This document shows, in pieces, positions 6,931-14,850 of a stretch of DNA of 25,579 bases; the stretch's first letter is position 1; each line of letters opens with the position of its first letter. Source of the DNA: Fundicoccus_A sp052115865 (GTDB lineage: Bacteria; Bacillota; Bacilli; Lactobacillales; Aerococcaceae); NCBI RefSeq assembly GCF_052115865.1, contig NZ_JBQKME010000019.1, positions 1-25,579 of the forward strand, given 5' to 3'. Position numbers and translations under genes: made by a program. The notes beneath the pieces were generated by a model that was given only the letters and a program-made list of their open reading frames with translations, was not told the DNA's origin and searched no databases.

Positions 6931-8073
6931 ATGCACCCATGGTCCGAATTAATCATCCGTCTAATACTCACCATCAGCCTTTTCTTTTACCTACTTTCAA
7001 TAAATATCTCTGCTTTTCCAATTATTGAATTGGGTTTAATTATTGTCCTATCCGCATTTTATCATTTCGCTATGAATGGTTTTCAAATTGCAGATATAAA
7101 TGAATATATTCCATCGAAAGGTGTAAAATTACTAGCCAAAGGAATTTATATCACCTCATTTATTATTTTGTGTCATTTTATTCCCTATTTCTTTTTATTT
7201 TTACCGGTTTTATTTTATGATATTCAACTCGAGTTCCCAATGCGAGTCACTGTTTTAGTCTTATTGACTATTCTTGGCTTCATTTTAAATCTGGGGATAT
7301 TTACTTGTTTGTTTATCGGTGGTTTGTCTTTGATTAGCTCATTTCTTCGCAGTTTGATTCTAACTTCTACTAAACAAGAGACAAAGTTTTTCTCTGAAAT
7401 CAATGAACTAAGTTATATGAATCAGCGCTTTAAAGAAGAACAGCAACATCTGGTGGCATTACAAAATGAACGGATTCAGTCTTCCATTAATACTGAGCGC
7501 CGCCGATTAGTCGGTGAAATTCACGATTTATTGGGTCATCAGTTGAGTTCGGTTATTATTCAACTAGGGGCTTTACAATATATGGTGGACGATGATGATA
7601 CGAAGGCAACTTTAGCTGGAATCAAAGAGTTATTAAATACCTCCATGGAAAATGTTCGGGCAGTAATTCATACCGAACGAGATTCTACCGTTGATTTGGA
7701 ACAGGAGATTCAGCATTTAATTGATCATTTCACTAAAGCCAAAGTGCATTTCACTTATCGAAATGAGTGTTCCTTAGACACACAAATGGCACATTCTGTG
7801 GTGAATATTGTTAAAGAAGCATTGACTAATATTAATAAGCATTCCGATGCAAAGTTTGTTACGATACGCTTTCTTGAGTTGGAGACACAATGGTCACTTT
7901 TGATTTCGGATGACGGAACAATGAATCAACTATCAACTAAGAAAGATCATCAAACCGGGATTGGTTTGCTCAATATTGAAGAGCGGGTCCATCAATTAGG
8001 AGGTAACTTACACATTAATCACGAGAAAGGATTCCGGATATTTATTACAATTCCAAAAAAGAAGGTGGATTAG
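6931..8073 (+). CDS. Sensor histidine kinase, HisKA_3 (NarL-partner) type
   Basis: The 380-residue kinase has an N-terminal half with about five membrane segments (residues 1-145) and no large external loop, so it probably senses a signal in or near the membrane. A linker helix leads to the HisKA_3 dimerisation motif ERRRLVGEIHDLLGHQLS, with the phospho-acceptor His at about residue 198. The HATPase_c domain follows, with NIVKEALTNINKHSDA as the N-box, ISDDGT and GIGLLNIEERV. I use ATG 6931, which has AAAGGAGG upstream; the GTG at 6922 overlaps that site. The stop codon directly abuts the regulator's ATG. It resembles DesK, LiaS and YvfT kinases; the signal may be the exporter's substrate. 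Confidence 0.92.
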   Translation: MHPWSELIIRLILTISLFFYLLSINISAFPIIELGLIIVLSAFYHFAMNGFQIADINEYIPSKGVKLLAKGIYITSFIILCHFIPYFFLFLPVLFYDIQLEFPMRVTVLVLLTILGFILNLGIFTCLFIGGLSLISSFLRSLILTSTKQETKFFSEINELSYMNQRFKEEQQHLVALQNERIQSSINTERRRLVGEIHDLLGHQLSSVIIQLGALQYMVDDDDTKATLAGIKELLNTSMENVRAVIHTERDSTVDLEQEIQHLIDHFTKAKVHFTYRNECSLDTQMAHSVVNIVKEALTNINKHSDAKFVTIRFLELETQWSLLISDDGTMNQLSTKKDHQTGIGLLNIEERVHQLGGNLHINHEKGFRIFITIPKKKVD

Positions 8074-8733
8074 ATGAAGGTATTGGTAATTGATGACGAT
8101 GCGATGGTGACGGCTGGCATTAAAACTATCATTGAAATGGCAACGAAAAATTCTAAGTCACCATATCATGTTGTTGGGGTGGGACAACATGGAAGGGATG
8201 CTTTAAAACTATATCCTGAAACAAAGCCGGATGTCATTTTAATGGACATTCGGATGCCGGAAATGGATGGGATAACAGCTGGGAAAGAGTTGTTAGCTTT
8301 ATATGATGAGGTGAAGATTATTTACCTAACAACTTTTTTGGAAGATGAATATATTATTGAGGCTCTAAAACTGGGAGCAAAGGGGTATTTATTGAAGACT
8401 GACTATGAAAGTTTAATTCCCGCCATTGAAGCGGTAGCGAATGGTCAGCATGTTTATGGAGATGAAATTATTGCTAAGGTGCCTAGTTATCTGGCGCAGT
8501 CTTATCAAGATGCAGCAAGTGAAGGTGTCTTGAATGTTGAAGGAGTAGACCTGACTGCCAAGGAAATTGAGTTGATTCGTTGGGTTGCTGAGGGGTTAAA
8601 CAATAAAGAAATTGCAGAAAAAATGCACTTTACTGAAGGGACCATTCGCAATTATTTGTCGGTTGTGTTGGATAAATTGGCTTTAAGAGATCGGACGCAA
8701 TTGGCGATATATTATTTTAAGTATATGGGTTAG
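8074..8733 (+). CDS. Response regulator, NarL/LuxR type
   Basis: This 219-residue regulator has a receiver domain (acidic pair DDD near residues 7-9, phospho-acceptor Asp58 in LMDIRMPEMDG, Thr in YLTTF, Lys in GYLLKTD) and a C-terminal LuxR-type helix-turn-helix (LTAKEIELIRWVAEGLNNKEIAEKMHFTEGTIRNYLS). It begins immediately after the kinase stop codon, with AGAAGGTGG upstream. It is expected to bind DNA as a dimer when phosphorylated; the dyad at 6867-6882 is the obvious candidate site, and the divergent exporter the obvious target. Confidence 0.93.
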   Translation: MKVLVIDDDAMVTAGIKTIIEMATKNSKSPYHVVGVGQHGRDALKLYPETKPDVILMDIRMPEMDGITAGKELLALYDEVKIIYLTTFLEDEYIIEALKLGAKGYLLKTDYESLIPAIEAVANGQHVYGDEIIAKVPSYLAQSYQDAASEGVLNVEGVDLTAKEIELIRWVAEGLNNKEIAEKMHFTEGTIRNYLSVVLDKLALRDRTQLAIYYFKYMG

Positions 8734-8769
8734 AAAGACAGCAGATACTGAATAAATGTGGAATGCGTC

Positions 8770-8930
8770 CACTTCAAAAATCCGAACGTTTAAATTATAG
8801 TGGAACCGTCTGGAGCCTTGGTCTCCAGACTTGGCTGGCTACTCGAACTCTAAGCGCTAAAGCGTTAAGAGTTCGATGTGGGCCAGTCCGTTCTAAACAC
8901 TATAATTTAAACGTTCGGATTTCTTAAGTG
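8770..8930. repeat. 161-bp branched inverted-repeat element, copy 1
   Basis: A perfect 25-bp pair (8778-8802 with 8898-8922) forms the base and extends imperfectly to CACTT/AAGTG at 8770 and 8930. Inside are two further hairpins: an 8-bp stem (GTCTGGAG/CTCCAGAC), and a stem of 16 positions with two mismatches and an AA loop (TCGAACTCT ... AGAGTTCGA). These form a three-way junction. A diverged copy lies at 16,290-16,424, with similar arm sequence and a shared GCYAGTCCRTTCT string. It lies just after the response regulator gene. No protein is encoded. It could be a MITE-like repeat, a structured RNA or an elaborate terminator. Confidence 0.75.
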
Positions 8931-9005
8931 CGAGTGGATTTAATATGTATTGTTTTAAATGATTGGTTTCAAATATTAATACTTTTTCATTTCGCTCTTA
9001 CGAAT

Positions 9006-9623
9006 CTAGTCAAAATACGCTGGTAAATCTGGATTATCAAGGTATTTATATAGTATTTCGATTTGTGAGGCTGTAATATGTCCGGTCGATAGAGCCGGCA
9101 AATCGTTGTAGTCAAAGAACCCAACATCAGAAGTTTCAATGGACGTGGTGGCTTCCCCACCAACTAATTCGCATAAAATAAAGATTTTATAAATATTATT
9201 AGCATGGGGAGGATGTGGATGACGCTCACGATCCATGACAGTGATCAAACGAATAGGTTTAACTTCAAAACCGGATTCTTCACGAATCTCTTTGACACAA
9301 ACCTCAGAAGCTGACAAATCAACATCTGCCCATCCGCCAGGTAAAGACCATAAACCATCAATTTTTTCTTTAACGAATAAAAGTTTTTGATCCTTAAAAA
9401 CAACTCCACGAACATCCACTTTAGGAGTCGCATAGCCAGTATCACTCGCAAAAAGATCTCGGATAACCTTAGGATTTACTTCAGTATATCGATTCATTAT
9501 ATCGATACTCAAATCATGGATCATCTCAAAACGTTCCAAGTCATAAACGTCTTTTGAATAAGCTAAACTAGCTTGGGCTATTACTTACAATTGTTGCGCC
9601 CATTCCAACCATTTCATATCCAT
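9006..9623 (-). pseudogene. NUDIX hydrolase with in-frame stop at codon 13
   Basis: This is a NUDIX hydrolase of the group with a helical N-terminal domain (YjhB-like, often ADP-ribose or nucleoside-diphosphate pyrophosphatases). GGAGG precedes ATG 9623, which reads MDMKWLEWAQQL and then TAA (9585-9587). The same frame continues as VIAQASLAYSKDVYDLERFEM, matching the family N-terminus, where a Gln codon would be expected at the TAA. The Nudix box is at about residues 90-115 of the full frame (GGWADVDLSASEVCVKEIREESGF). It keeps the EE pair but has Leu for the first Glu and Lys for the Arg. A TTG at 9539 could start a 177-residue product but has no ribosome binding site. It is probably a pseudogene; read-through or a base-call error is possible. 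Confidence 0.8.
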
Positions 9624-9656
9624 TAATATCCTCCTATACTAAATAAATATCTCTGA

Positions 9657-10439
9657 TTATAATACTGCTGTCCTACCACCATCGATGTTAACAGCCGTCC
9701 CCGTAACATACGAAGCTCCATCAGAGGCAAGAAAAGTAATTACTTTAGCTGCTTCCTCCGTATCTCCAATTCTCCCCATTGGGATTCCATGACTGTCTAA
9801 TTTTGAATACTCATCCCACGTTAATTCAGGGTTATTGTTTTGCCATCTCTTTTCAATTTGATCACTGCGGATTAAGCCAATACATACAGCATTCACACGA
9901 ATATTTTCTTCAGCAAATTCTTTACTCATCGCTTTTGTTAATGCTAACCCTGATGCACGACTAATAGATGTCGGAAATGATTTAGCTCCTGGAGTTTTTC
10001 CAGCTGCAGCGGTCACATTAACAATTGCTCCACCACCAGCTTTTCTGAAATGCGGCAGAGCCGCACGGGAACAGTTAATCGCTCCAAATAATTTTAATTC
10101 TAAATCCTGTTGCCATAATTCTTGATCAACGGTTTCAAATGGATGTGCTTCTGAAGTTCCAGCGTTATTGACTAAAATATCTAAGCGACCAAAATGATTC
10201 ACAGTCTCTTCAATAATTTTTCCACACGCATCTTTTTGAGTGATATCAGCTGAAACAATTAAAACTTCTTTACCTGTTTCCTCTAAAATTTCAGCTTGGG
10301 CTGCTTCTAAAGTTTCAAGGGTACGAGCACATAAGGTAACATCCGCACCTTCATTGACTAACATTTTAGCTGTTGCAAGTCCAATCCCCTTACTTGATCC
10401 AGTCACGATCGCAACTTTGCCTTTTAATCCTAAGTCCAT
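9657..10439 (-). CDS. SDR-family oxidoreductase lacking the Tyr-x-x-x-Lys pair
   Basis: This 260-residue cytoplasmic protein has the classical short-chain dehydrogenase fold: TGSSKGIG (13-20) for the cofactor, D65 in SADIT, NNAG (91-94) and a C-terminal TGTAVNIDGG. At the catalytic site the expected Tyr-x-x-x-Lys reads T157-S-I-S-R161. I recall a set of FabG-like SDRs with a similar PTSxSR segment, so this may be a family trait rather than damage, but ordinary carbonyl reduction by the usual Tyr is not possible. GGAGG lies 8 nt before the ATG. It is followed on the same strand by the broken NUDIX gene. The substrate is unknown. Confidence 0.88.
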   Translation of the reverse strand: MDLGLKGKVAIVTGSSKGIGLATAKMLVNEGADVTLCARTLETLEAAQAEILEETGKEVLIVSADITQKDACGKIIEETVNHFGRLDILVNNAGTSEAHPFETVDQELWQQDLELKLFGAINCSRAALPHFRKAGGGAIVNVTAAAGKTPGAKSFPTSISRASGLALTKAMSKEFAEENIRVNAVCIGLIRSDQIEKRWQNNNPELTWDEYSKLDSHGIPMGRIGDTEEAAKVITFLASDGASYVTGTAVNIDGGRTAVL

Positions 10440-10590
10440 TGAAAAACCTCCATAAAAGTATTTACTTATATTATAACAAATCTAGTATGAGAACCTTTAA
10501 AATACACCTTTTAGACCTATAATCTTATTTACTCCGCATTTATATCATATTTTGTGGTAATATAGATAAAACAGATTGGAGGTTTTAGCA

Positions 10591-10938
10591 ATGGAACAAT
10601 TCCCTAGTTGCCCGCAGTGTCAGTCAACTTATACTTACGAAGATCAATTGATGTATGTCTGTCCAGAATGTGGACATGAATGGAGCCAAGCTGAGTCATC
10701 GGAAGAAAATGAAGAATTTTCAATTAAAGATTCAAATGGAAATTCTTTAGTTGAAGGTGATGATGTTGTAGTGATCAAAGATTTGAAAGTAAAAGGTTTT
10801 AAGCAGGCAATCAAACAAGGAACAAAAGTTAAAAACATTCGTTTGATTGATAATCCTGCAGATGGTCATGACATTGATTGTACAATCGATGGCTTTGGAC
10901 AAATGAAGTTAAAATCTGAGTTTGTGAAGAAGGCATAA
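10591..10938 (+). CDS. YjdM/PhnA-family zinc-ribbon protein
   Basis: This 115-residue protein has a rubredoxin-like zinc ribbon at the N-terminus (CPQC at about 8-11 and CPEC at about 24-27), an acidic linker, then a PhnA domain (SIKDSNGNSLVEGDDVVVIKDLKVKGF and KNIRLIDN). The family is often annotated as alkylphosphonate utilisation protein PhnA, but has no proven role in phosphonate breakdown. GGAGG lies 8 nt before ATG 10,591; an in-frame TTG at 10,576 overlaps that site. It stands alone, divergent from the SDR gene, with TAATAT (about 10,558) as a likely -10, and ends at a strong terminator. Confidence 0.9.
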   Translation: MEQFPSCPQCQSTYTYEDQLMYVCPECGHEWSQAESSEENEEFSIKDSNGNSLVEGDDVVVIKDLKVKGFKQAIKQGTKVKNIRLIDNPADGHDIDCTIDGFGQMKLKSEFVKKA

Positions 10939-10979
10939 TAAACTGAGTTATATACTTTTAAAATATATTGGTTTAAATT

Positions 10980-11011
10980 AAAAGGATGATGAAAATTTTC
11001 ATCATCCTTTT
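10980..11011. terminator. Bidirectional terminator
   Basis: AAGGATGATGAAAA and TTTTCATCATCCTT form a perfect palindrome with flanking A- and T-runs. It separates the convergent yjdM-like gene and the NagA-like gene, marking one edge of the PTS cassette. Confidence 0.88.
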
Positions 11012-11020
11012 ATGCATTGA

Positions 11021-12217
11021 TTAAACATTTATTTGAGGTGTTCCCAAAACATAACTTTGAATTAAAGCGAGATTTTCATCCAACACAATAATATCTGCAT
11101 CTTTTTTCTCTTCTAAAGAACCTTTTCTGTGATATTGATTAATATATTTTGCCGTATTTTCACTTGCAATTTTCATTATATTTTGTAATGTAAATCCATT
11201 TATATTAACTAAATTTTTAACTGATTCAAGATATCCCATCTCAATTTCAGTCATATCTTCAATAGAAAATCTGTTCAATTTTTTTTCATTTCCATTATCA
11301 TTTTTTAATAAAACATAGTCACCACATGGTACGAACTCTGTTTTTCTAATATAATGATAAAATGGTTCTTGAACATGCCCCAGTCCAACTGCATCTGAAC
11401 ATAAGGTTATTCTATCAAATCCTTTGACTTTTACTGTTAAATCCACAGCTTCTGGTAATACTGTAAGACCAGTCTGTTTTGCAAACTCACAATATAAGTC
11501 GTCAAAATATAGTGCAGATCCAGCTACACCTAATTCTCTATGATGAAAGCCTTTCATGCCACTAAACATATGAGTAACTCCACCTAGACCGAAATTTTTA
11601 AGTTTTTTAATAGTATCAAAAGTTGCTGCTGAATGTCCTATAGAGATTTGTACATCATTTTCATTTAGGTAAGATATTAATTCTAAAGCATTATCTAACT
11701 CCGGAGCCATAGTCATTAACTGAATTCTTTCAATTGGAAGTGACTCACACATTGTTTTAAATATATCGATTGAAGGATGTATACAGTATTCTTCCTTCTG
11801 CATGCCTTTATATTCTTTATTAATGAATGGTCCCTCAAGGTGCGCTCCTAAAATCTCTGCTCCCTTTGTGGAATCCCAAGAATCCATAGCTTTATCTATA
11901 GCACTCATCATTTCAGCTGTTGCCTCTAATGAGTCAGTACCAGTAGTTGGTAAAAAAGACGTTACTCCCTGTCGAGTCATAGATTGACCCATTCGTATAA
12001 CTGATTCCATAGATTTTTCATGTGTTAAGGATCCAGTACCATAACCATGAACATGTAAGTCTATAAAACCTGGCATTATTATATAATCGGAGTAATCTTC
12101 ATAATTATCAGTCTTAGGTTCGCCTGCTGAAACTCGTTTAATGATTCCATTGTCTATTTCTATATAACCATCTATTGTTCTAAGTGGAGTCATTATTCGT
12201 TTTGATCTAATAATCAA
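11021..12217 (-). CDS. NagA-like amidohydrolase with altered substrate loop
   Basis: NagA removes the N-acetyl group from N-acetylglucosamine-6-phosphate. This 398-residue protein keeps the metal-site framework: H55-x-H57 (GFIDLHVHG), E128 (HLEGPF), H195 (IGHSAAT), H216 (THMFSGM) and catalytic D275 (SDA). The loop that reads DGxH in NagA, whose His contacts the sugar phosphate, reads TGLT here (Thr252). The region after D275 also departs from NagA (SDAVGLGHVQEPFYHYIRK). It is therefore a deacylase or amidohydrolase that may act on another acyl amino sugar. I use TTG 12,217, which has AAGGTG upstream and gives the typical MIIRSKRI start; a GTG at 12,226 overlaps that site. It is the last gene after the PTS and RpiR genes. 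Confidence 0.85.
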   Translation of the reverse strand: MIIRSKRIMTPLRTIDGYIEIDNGIIKRVSAGEPKTDNYEDYSDYIIMPGFIDLHVHGYGTGSLTHEKSMESVIRMGQSMTRQGVTSFLPTTGTDSLEATAEMMSAIDKAMDSWDSTKGAEILGAHLEGPFINKEYKGMQKEEYCIHPSIDIFKTMCESLPIERIQLMTMAPELDNALELISYLNENDVQISIGHSAATFDTIKKLKNFGLGGVTHMFSGMKGFHHRELGVAGSALYFDDLYCEFAKQTGLTVLPEAVDLTVKVKGFDRITLCSDAVGLGHVQEPFYHYIRKTEFVPCGDYVLLKNDNGNEKKLNRFSIEDMTEIEMGYLESVKNLVNINGFTLQNIMKIASENTAKYINQYHRKGSLEEKKDADIIVLDENLALIQSYVLGTPQINV

Positions 12218-12248
12218 AAATATCACCTTTTCATTATTTAATGTAATT

Positions 12249-12998
12249 TCATCTCATCGTCTCAAGGTATTCAATGATAAATTGTAATACTAACTGTAGT
12301 CCTAGCCTTGAATGTAAATCTCTAAACTTTGTATCGGTTATTGGTGAATAAAAACTGAGATGCATTTTAGATTTTCTTTGGATTGGATTGGTATTAAATC
12401 CTGTTATACTTAATAAATTACTATTGTTAGTTAAAGCGTAGTTTGCAAAGTCTTGTAAAATTTGAGTTTTTCCGGATAAAGAAATCAATAATACAGTATC
12501 TTGATCTGTTAATCTATTTTGCAGAACTTTTATAAGATTAAAATCTTCTATAAAGATAGCAGAAATACCAAGCATATGTAAATTTGTACAAAATGTTTTT
12601 CCCATCGATTTTGAAGCTCCGCGACTTGCTACATACAAATTTTTAGACTGTAGTAATTGACTACAAAATTCTGCTATGAGTTTTTCGTCTAAAAGTTGTA
12701 AAGTTTTATCAACTTCATCTCTCAAAGATTGAAAAATATAATCATAAGTCATAGGCTGAGCTTCCGATGTATCAATAGACAAATTTGAACGAATGAAATA
12801 TTTTAATTCAGAGTATCCATCAAAATTTAACTTTTTTGCAAAATTTATCACTGATGTCTTTGAGACGAAAATTTCTTCTGCAAATTCTGCTGCAGAAGAA
12901 ACACTCACTAAATTCGGATTTTTTAGTATATGTTGTGCTATCTTTTTCTCCGTCTCAGTAAATTCTTCATACTTAGAAACAATCAATTCTAATCCCAA
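12249..12998 (-). CDS. RpiR-family transcriptional regulator
   Basis: The 249-residue protein has an N-terminal HTH_6 domain (about 1-75, with FTETEKKIAQHILKNP and FVSKTSVINFAKKLNF) and a C-terminal SIS domain (about 100-240, with YVASRGASKS and LISLSGKT) that senses sugar phosphates. A TTG start is supported by AGGAGG 7 nt upstream, and no ATG is available near it. It lies between the PTS gene and the NagA-like gene on the same strand and should control this cassette; the paired palindromes at 14,726-14,785 are plausible operators. A CTCATAT/ATATGAG dyad lies just upstream, so it may also regulate itself. Confidence 0.92.
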   Translation of the reverse strand: MGLELIVSKYEEFTETEKKIAQHILKNPNLVSVSSAAEFAEEIFVSKTSVINFAKKLNFDGYSELKYFIRSNLSIDTSEAQPMTYDYIFQSLRDEVDKTLQLLDEKLIAEFCSQLLQSKNLYVASRGASKSMGKTFCTNLHMLGISAIFIEDFNLIKVLQNRLTDQDTVLLISLSGKTQILQDFANYALTNNSNLLSITGFNTNPIQRKSKMHLSFYSPITDTKFRDLHSRLGLQLVLQFIIEYLETMR

Positions 12999-13076
12999 AA
13001 TAATACCTCCTCTTGATTCTCATATAAATCATATCATGTAATATGAGTATATTAGAACAAGAAGTATTATTAATGA

Positions 13077-14654
13077 TTATTTATTTAATGTGTTGGGATT
13101 ATGTATGAGATCATCCACTGCGTGTCTAACAAATTCTACATTCGGACCAAAAACAACATGAATATGATTTTTTGAAGGGAAAAACATTCCTGAAGTTCCT
13201 GATTGTTTTAGTCGCTCACGATCTACTTTGTTGACATCTTTCAAGTCAACTCTTAATCTGGTGACACAATTTTCAACATTAATTATATTATCTAAACCAC
13301 CTAAACCTTCTACTACAATTTCCGCGACTTTATCATACTGTCTGTTTTGCAAAAGTTCACTGTTTTGAACTGATTCATCTTCTCTACCAGGAGTTTTAAC
13401 GTCCCATTTTTCTATTAAATATTTAAAAATAAAATATGTAGCAATCGCTAAAGGTATACCTACAATCAATAAATTATACCACCTAGTATCTTCATACAAT
13501 AAACCAAAAATTGCAAAATCAAAAATCGTACCTCTAATATACCCAACCGCTGTACCTAGTAAGGCTAATAATGTTGATCCAGTCATTGCTAGAAGTATAT
13601 AGACTAAATATAGTTTTGGTGCTATAAATAAAAAGGAAAACTCAATTGGTTCAGTTATATTACCAAGGAAAGGAGTTAAAACTAATGTTAATATTATCCC
13701 TTTAACAACTTTTTTATTCCCAGGATAGGCTGTACGATACATTGCTAACCCAATAGCAGGTATCATAAATAAGGTAAGTAACATTTGGTTTTGAGCCATA
13801 AATTTAGTTAAATCTGGCATTAATTCCCAAGCAGGTGTGCCAGGACCTTGGTTAAACAAAACTTCATTTAATGCATTTAACACTCCAACATACTCTACAC
13901 CTTCAATGGTATATACACCACCTGCTGGCGTAAATCTAAATAATGATGTCCATACATGATGAAGACCAAATGGTATCAATAGTCGATTCACCCCAATAGC
14001 TATAGCTGGACCAAATATACTTGATAGTAAAACGCCGGAAATTGCATATAAAATTTGAGTCAAGAATCCCCAGAAAAATGGTAAAATGAGCCCTACAATG
14101 ACAGTAAAGAATATAACAACAATTGGGACAAATTTTATTCCAGAGAAAAATGCAAAGACTAACGGTAATTGAGTACGATAGTATTTATCAGCCGAATAAC
14201 TAGCTATTAATCCAGCAATAATTCCACCTAGAACATCAATCTGTAGTGTTTGAATTCCTAAAACCATTCCTTGTCCAACCGTAGACATCTCACTTGGATC
14301 AGCTAACTGCCCAGAAACTTTCAAATAAACATTAATTGTAATATGCAAAATTAAAAAGGATACAACTGCACTAAAAACTGCAATTCCTTTTTCTTTTCGG
14401 CTCATACCATAAGCAACACCCATCGCAAACAATATTGGGATGTTTGAGAAAATTATATTTGAAATATCTCTCATACTTACTAGTATTGTTTGTAGAGTAT
14501 CGTTTTGAAGTAATGGAACTCTTTCAATCATATATGGTTGAATAAATGCTCCTGTTAACCCCAATATCATCCCCATTGGTGCCATTACTGCGATGGGTAA
14601 TAAAAGAGATCTACCAAAACGTTGTACTTCTTGACTTATTTTCTGTCTGTTCAT
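13077..14654 (-). CDS. PTS sugar transporter EIICB, glucose/N-acetylglucosamine/maltose family
   Basis: This 525-residue membrane permease imports and phosphorylates a sugar. The EIIC part (about 1-420) has about ten membrane segments, the FGLHH segment and the GNITEPIEFSF motif of the Glc family. The EIIB domain (about 440-520) holds the phospho-Cys463 in ENCVTRLRVDL. There is no EIIA domain here or nearby, so it must borrow EIIA from elsewhere. AAGGAGG stands 7 nt before the ATG. The gene leads a minus-strand set with the RpiR and NagA-like genes and shares its promoter region with the divergent lyase. The companion enzymes suggest a modified amino sugar as substrate, which is inference. 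Confidence 0.92.
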   Translation of the reverse strand: MNRQKISQEVQRFGRSLLLPIAVMAPMGMILGLTGAFIQPYMIERVPLLQNDTLQTILVSMRDISNIIFSNIPILFAMGVAYGMSRKEKGIAVFSAVVSFLILHITINVYLKVSGQLADPSEMSTVGQGMVLGIQTLQIDVLGGIIAGLIASYSADKYYRTQLPLVFAFFSGIKFVPIVVIFFTVIVGLILPFFWGFLTQILYAISGVLLSSIFGPAIAIGVNRLLIPFGLHHVWTSLFRFTPAGGVYTIEGVEYVGVLNALNEVLFNQGPGTPAWELMPDLTKFMAQNQMLLTLFMIPAIGLAMYRTAYPGNKKVVKGIILTLVLTPFLGNITEPIEFSFLFIAPKLYLVYILLAMTGSTLLALLGTAVGYIRGTIFDFAIFGLLYEDTRWYNLLIVGIPLAIATYFIFKYLIEKWDVKTPGREDESVQNSELLQNRQYDKVAEIVVEGLGGLDNIINVENCVTRLRVDLKDVNKVDRERLKQSGTSGMFFPSKNHIHVVFGPNVEFVRHAVDDLIHNPNTLNK

Positions 14655-14695
14655 TCTAACTCCTCCTTTATAACTAATTGTTTATCAAATATTAT

Positions 14696-14711
14696 CATAA
14701 AACGCTTTCTT
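14696..14711. promoter_or_regulatory. Possible cre (CcpA) half-conserved site
   Basis: AAAACGCTTTCTTA matches the core and right part of a catabolite-responsive element, but the left TG is missing. It lies close upstream of the PTS gene, where catabolite repression would be expected. Weak call. Confidence 0.3.
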
Positions 14712-14725
14712 ATATAACAGTTTGG

Positions 14726-14747
14726 AGTCATTTAGGACTAAATGACT
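14726..14747. promoter_or_regulatory. Operator candidate 1 in the PTS-lyase divergent region
   Basis: AGTCATTTAG-GA-CTAAATGACT is a perfect 10+2+10 palindrome carrying the AGTCA/TGACT ends also present in the next site. RpiR proteins bind such dyads. Confidence 0.6.
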
Positions 14748-14773
14748 GAACTTGAAACATAAGTAAAAATTAA

Positions 14774-14785
14774 TGACTTTAGTCA
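14774..14785. promoter_or_regulatory. Operator candidate 2 in the PTS-lyase divergent region
   Basis: TGACT-TT-AGTCA is a 5+2+5 palindrome whose centre lies 43 bp (about four helical turns) from that of operator 1. It sits about 20 bp upstream of a TATAAC -10 candidate for the lyase gene. Confidence 0.55.
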
Positions 14786-14850
14786 ATTTTATTTTGTAGT
14801 AAGATATAACTGAATAGTAAAAAATTCAATTATGGAGAGGTTGTGATGTT

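Noticed and set aside
10644..10838. Open frame on the minus strand inside the YjdM-like gene
   Set aside because: Shadow of a well-supported zinc-ribbon gene on the other strand, with no ribosome binding site.
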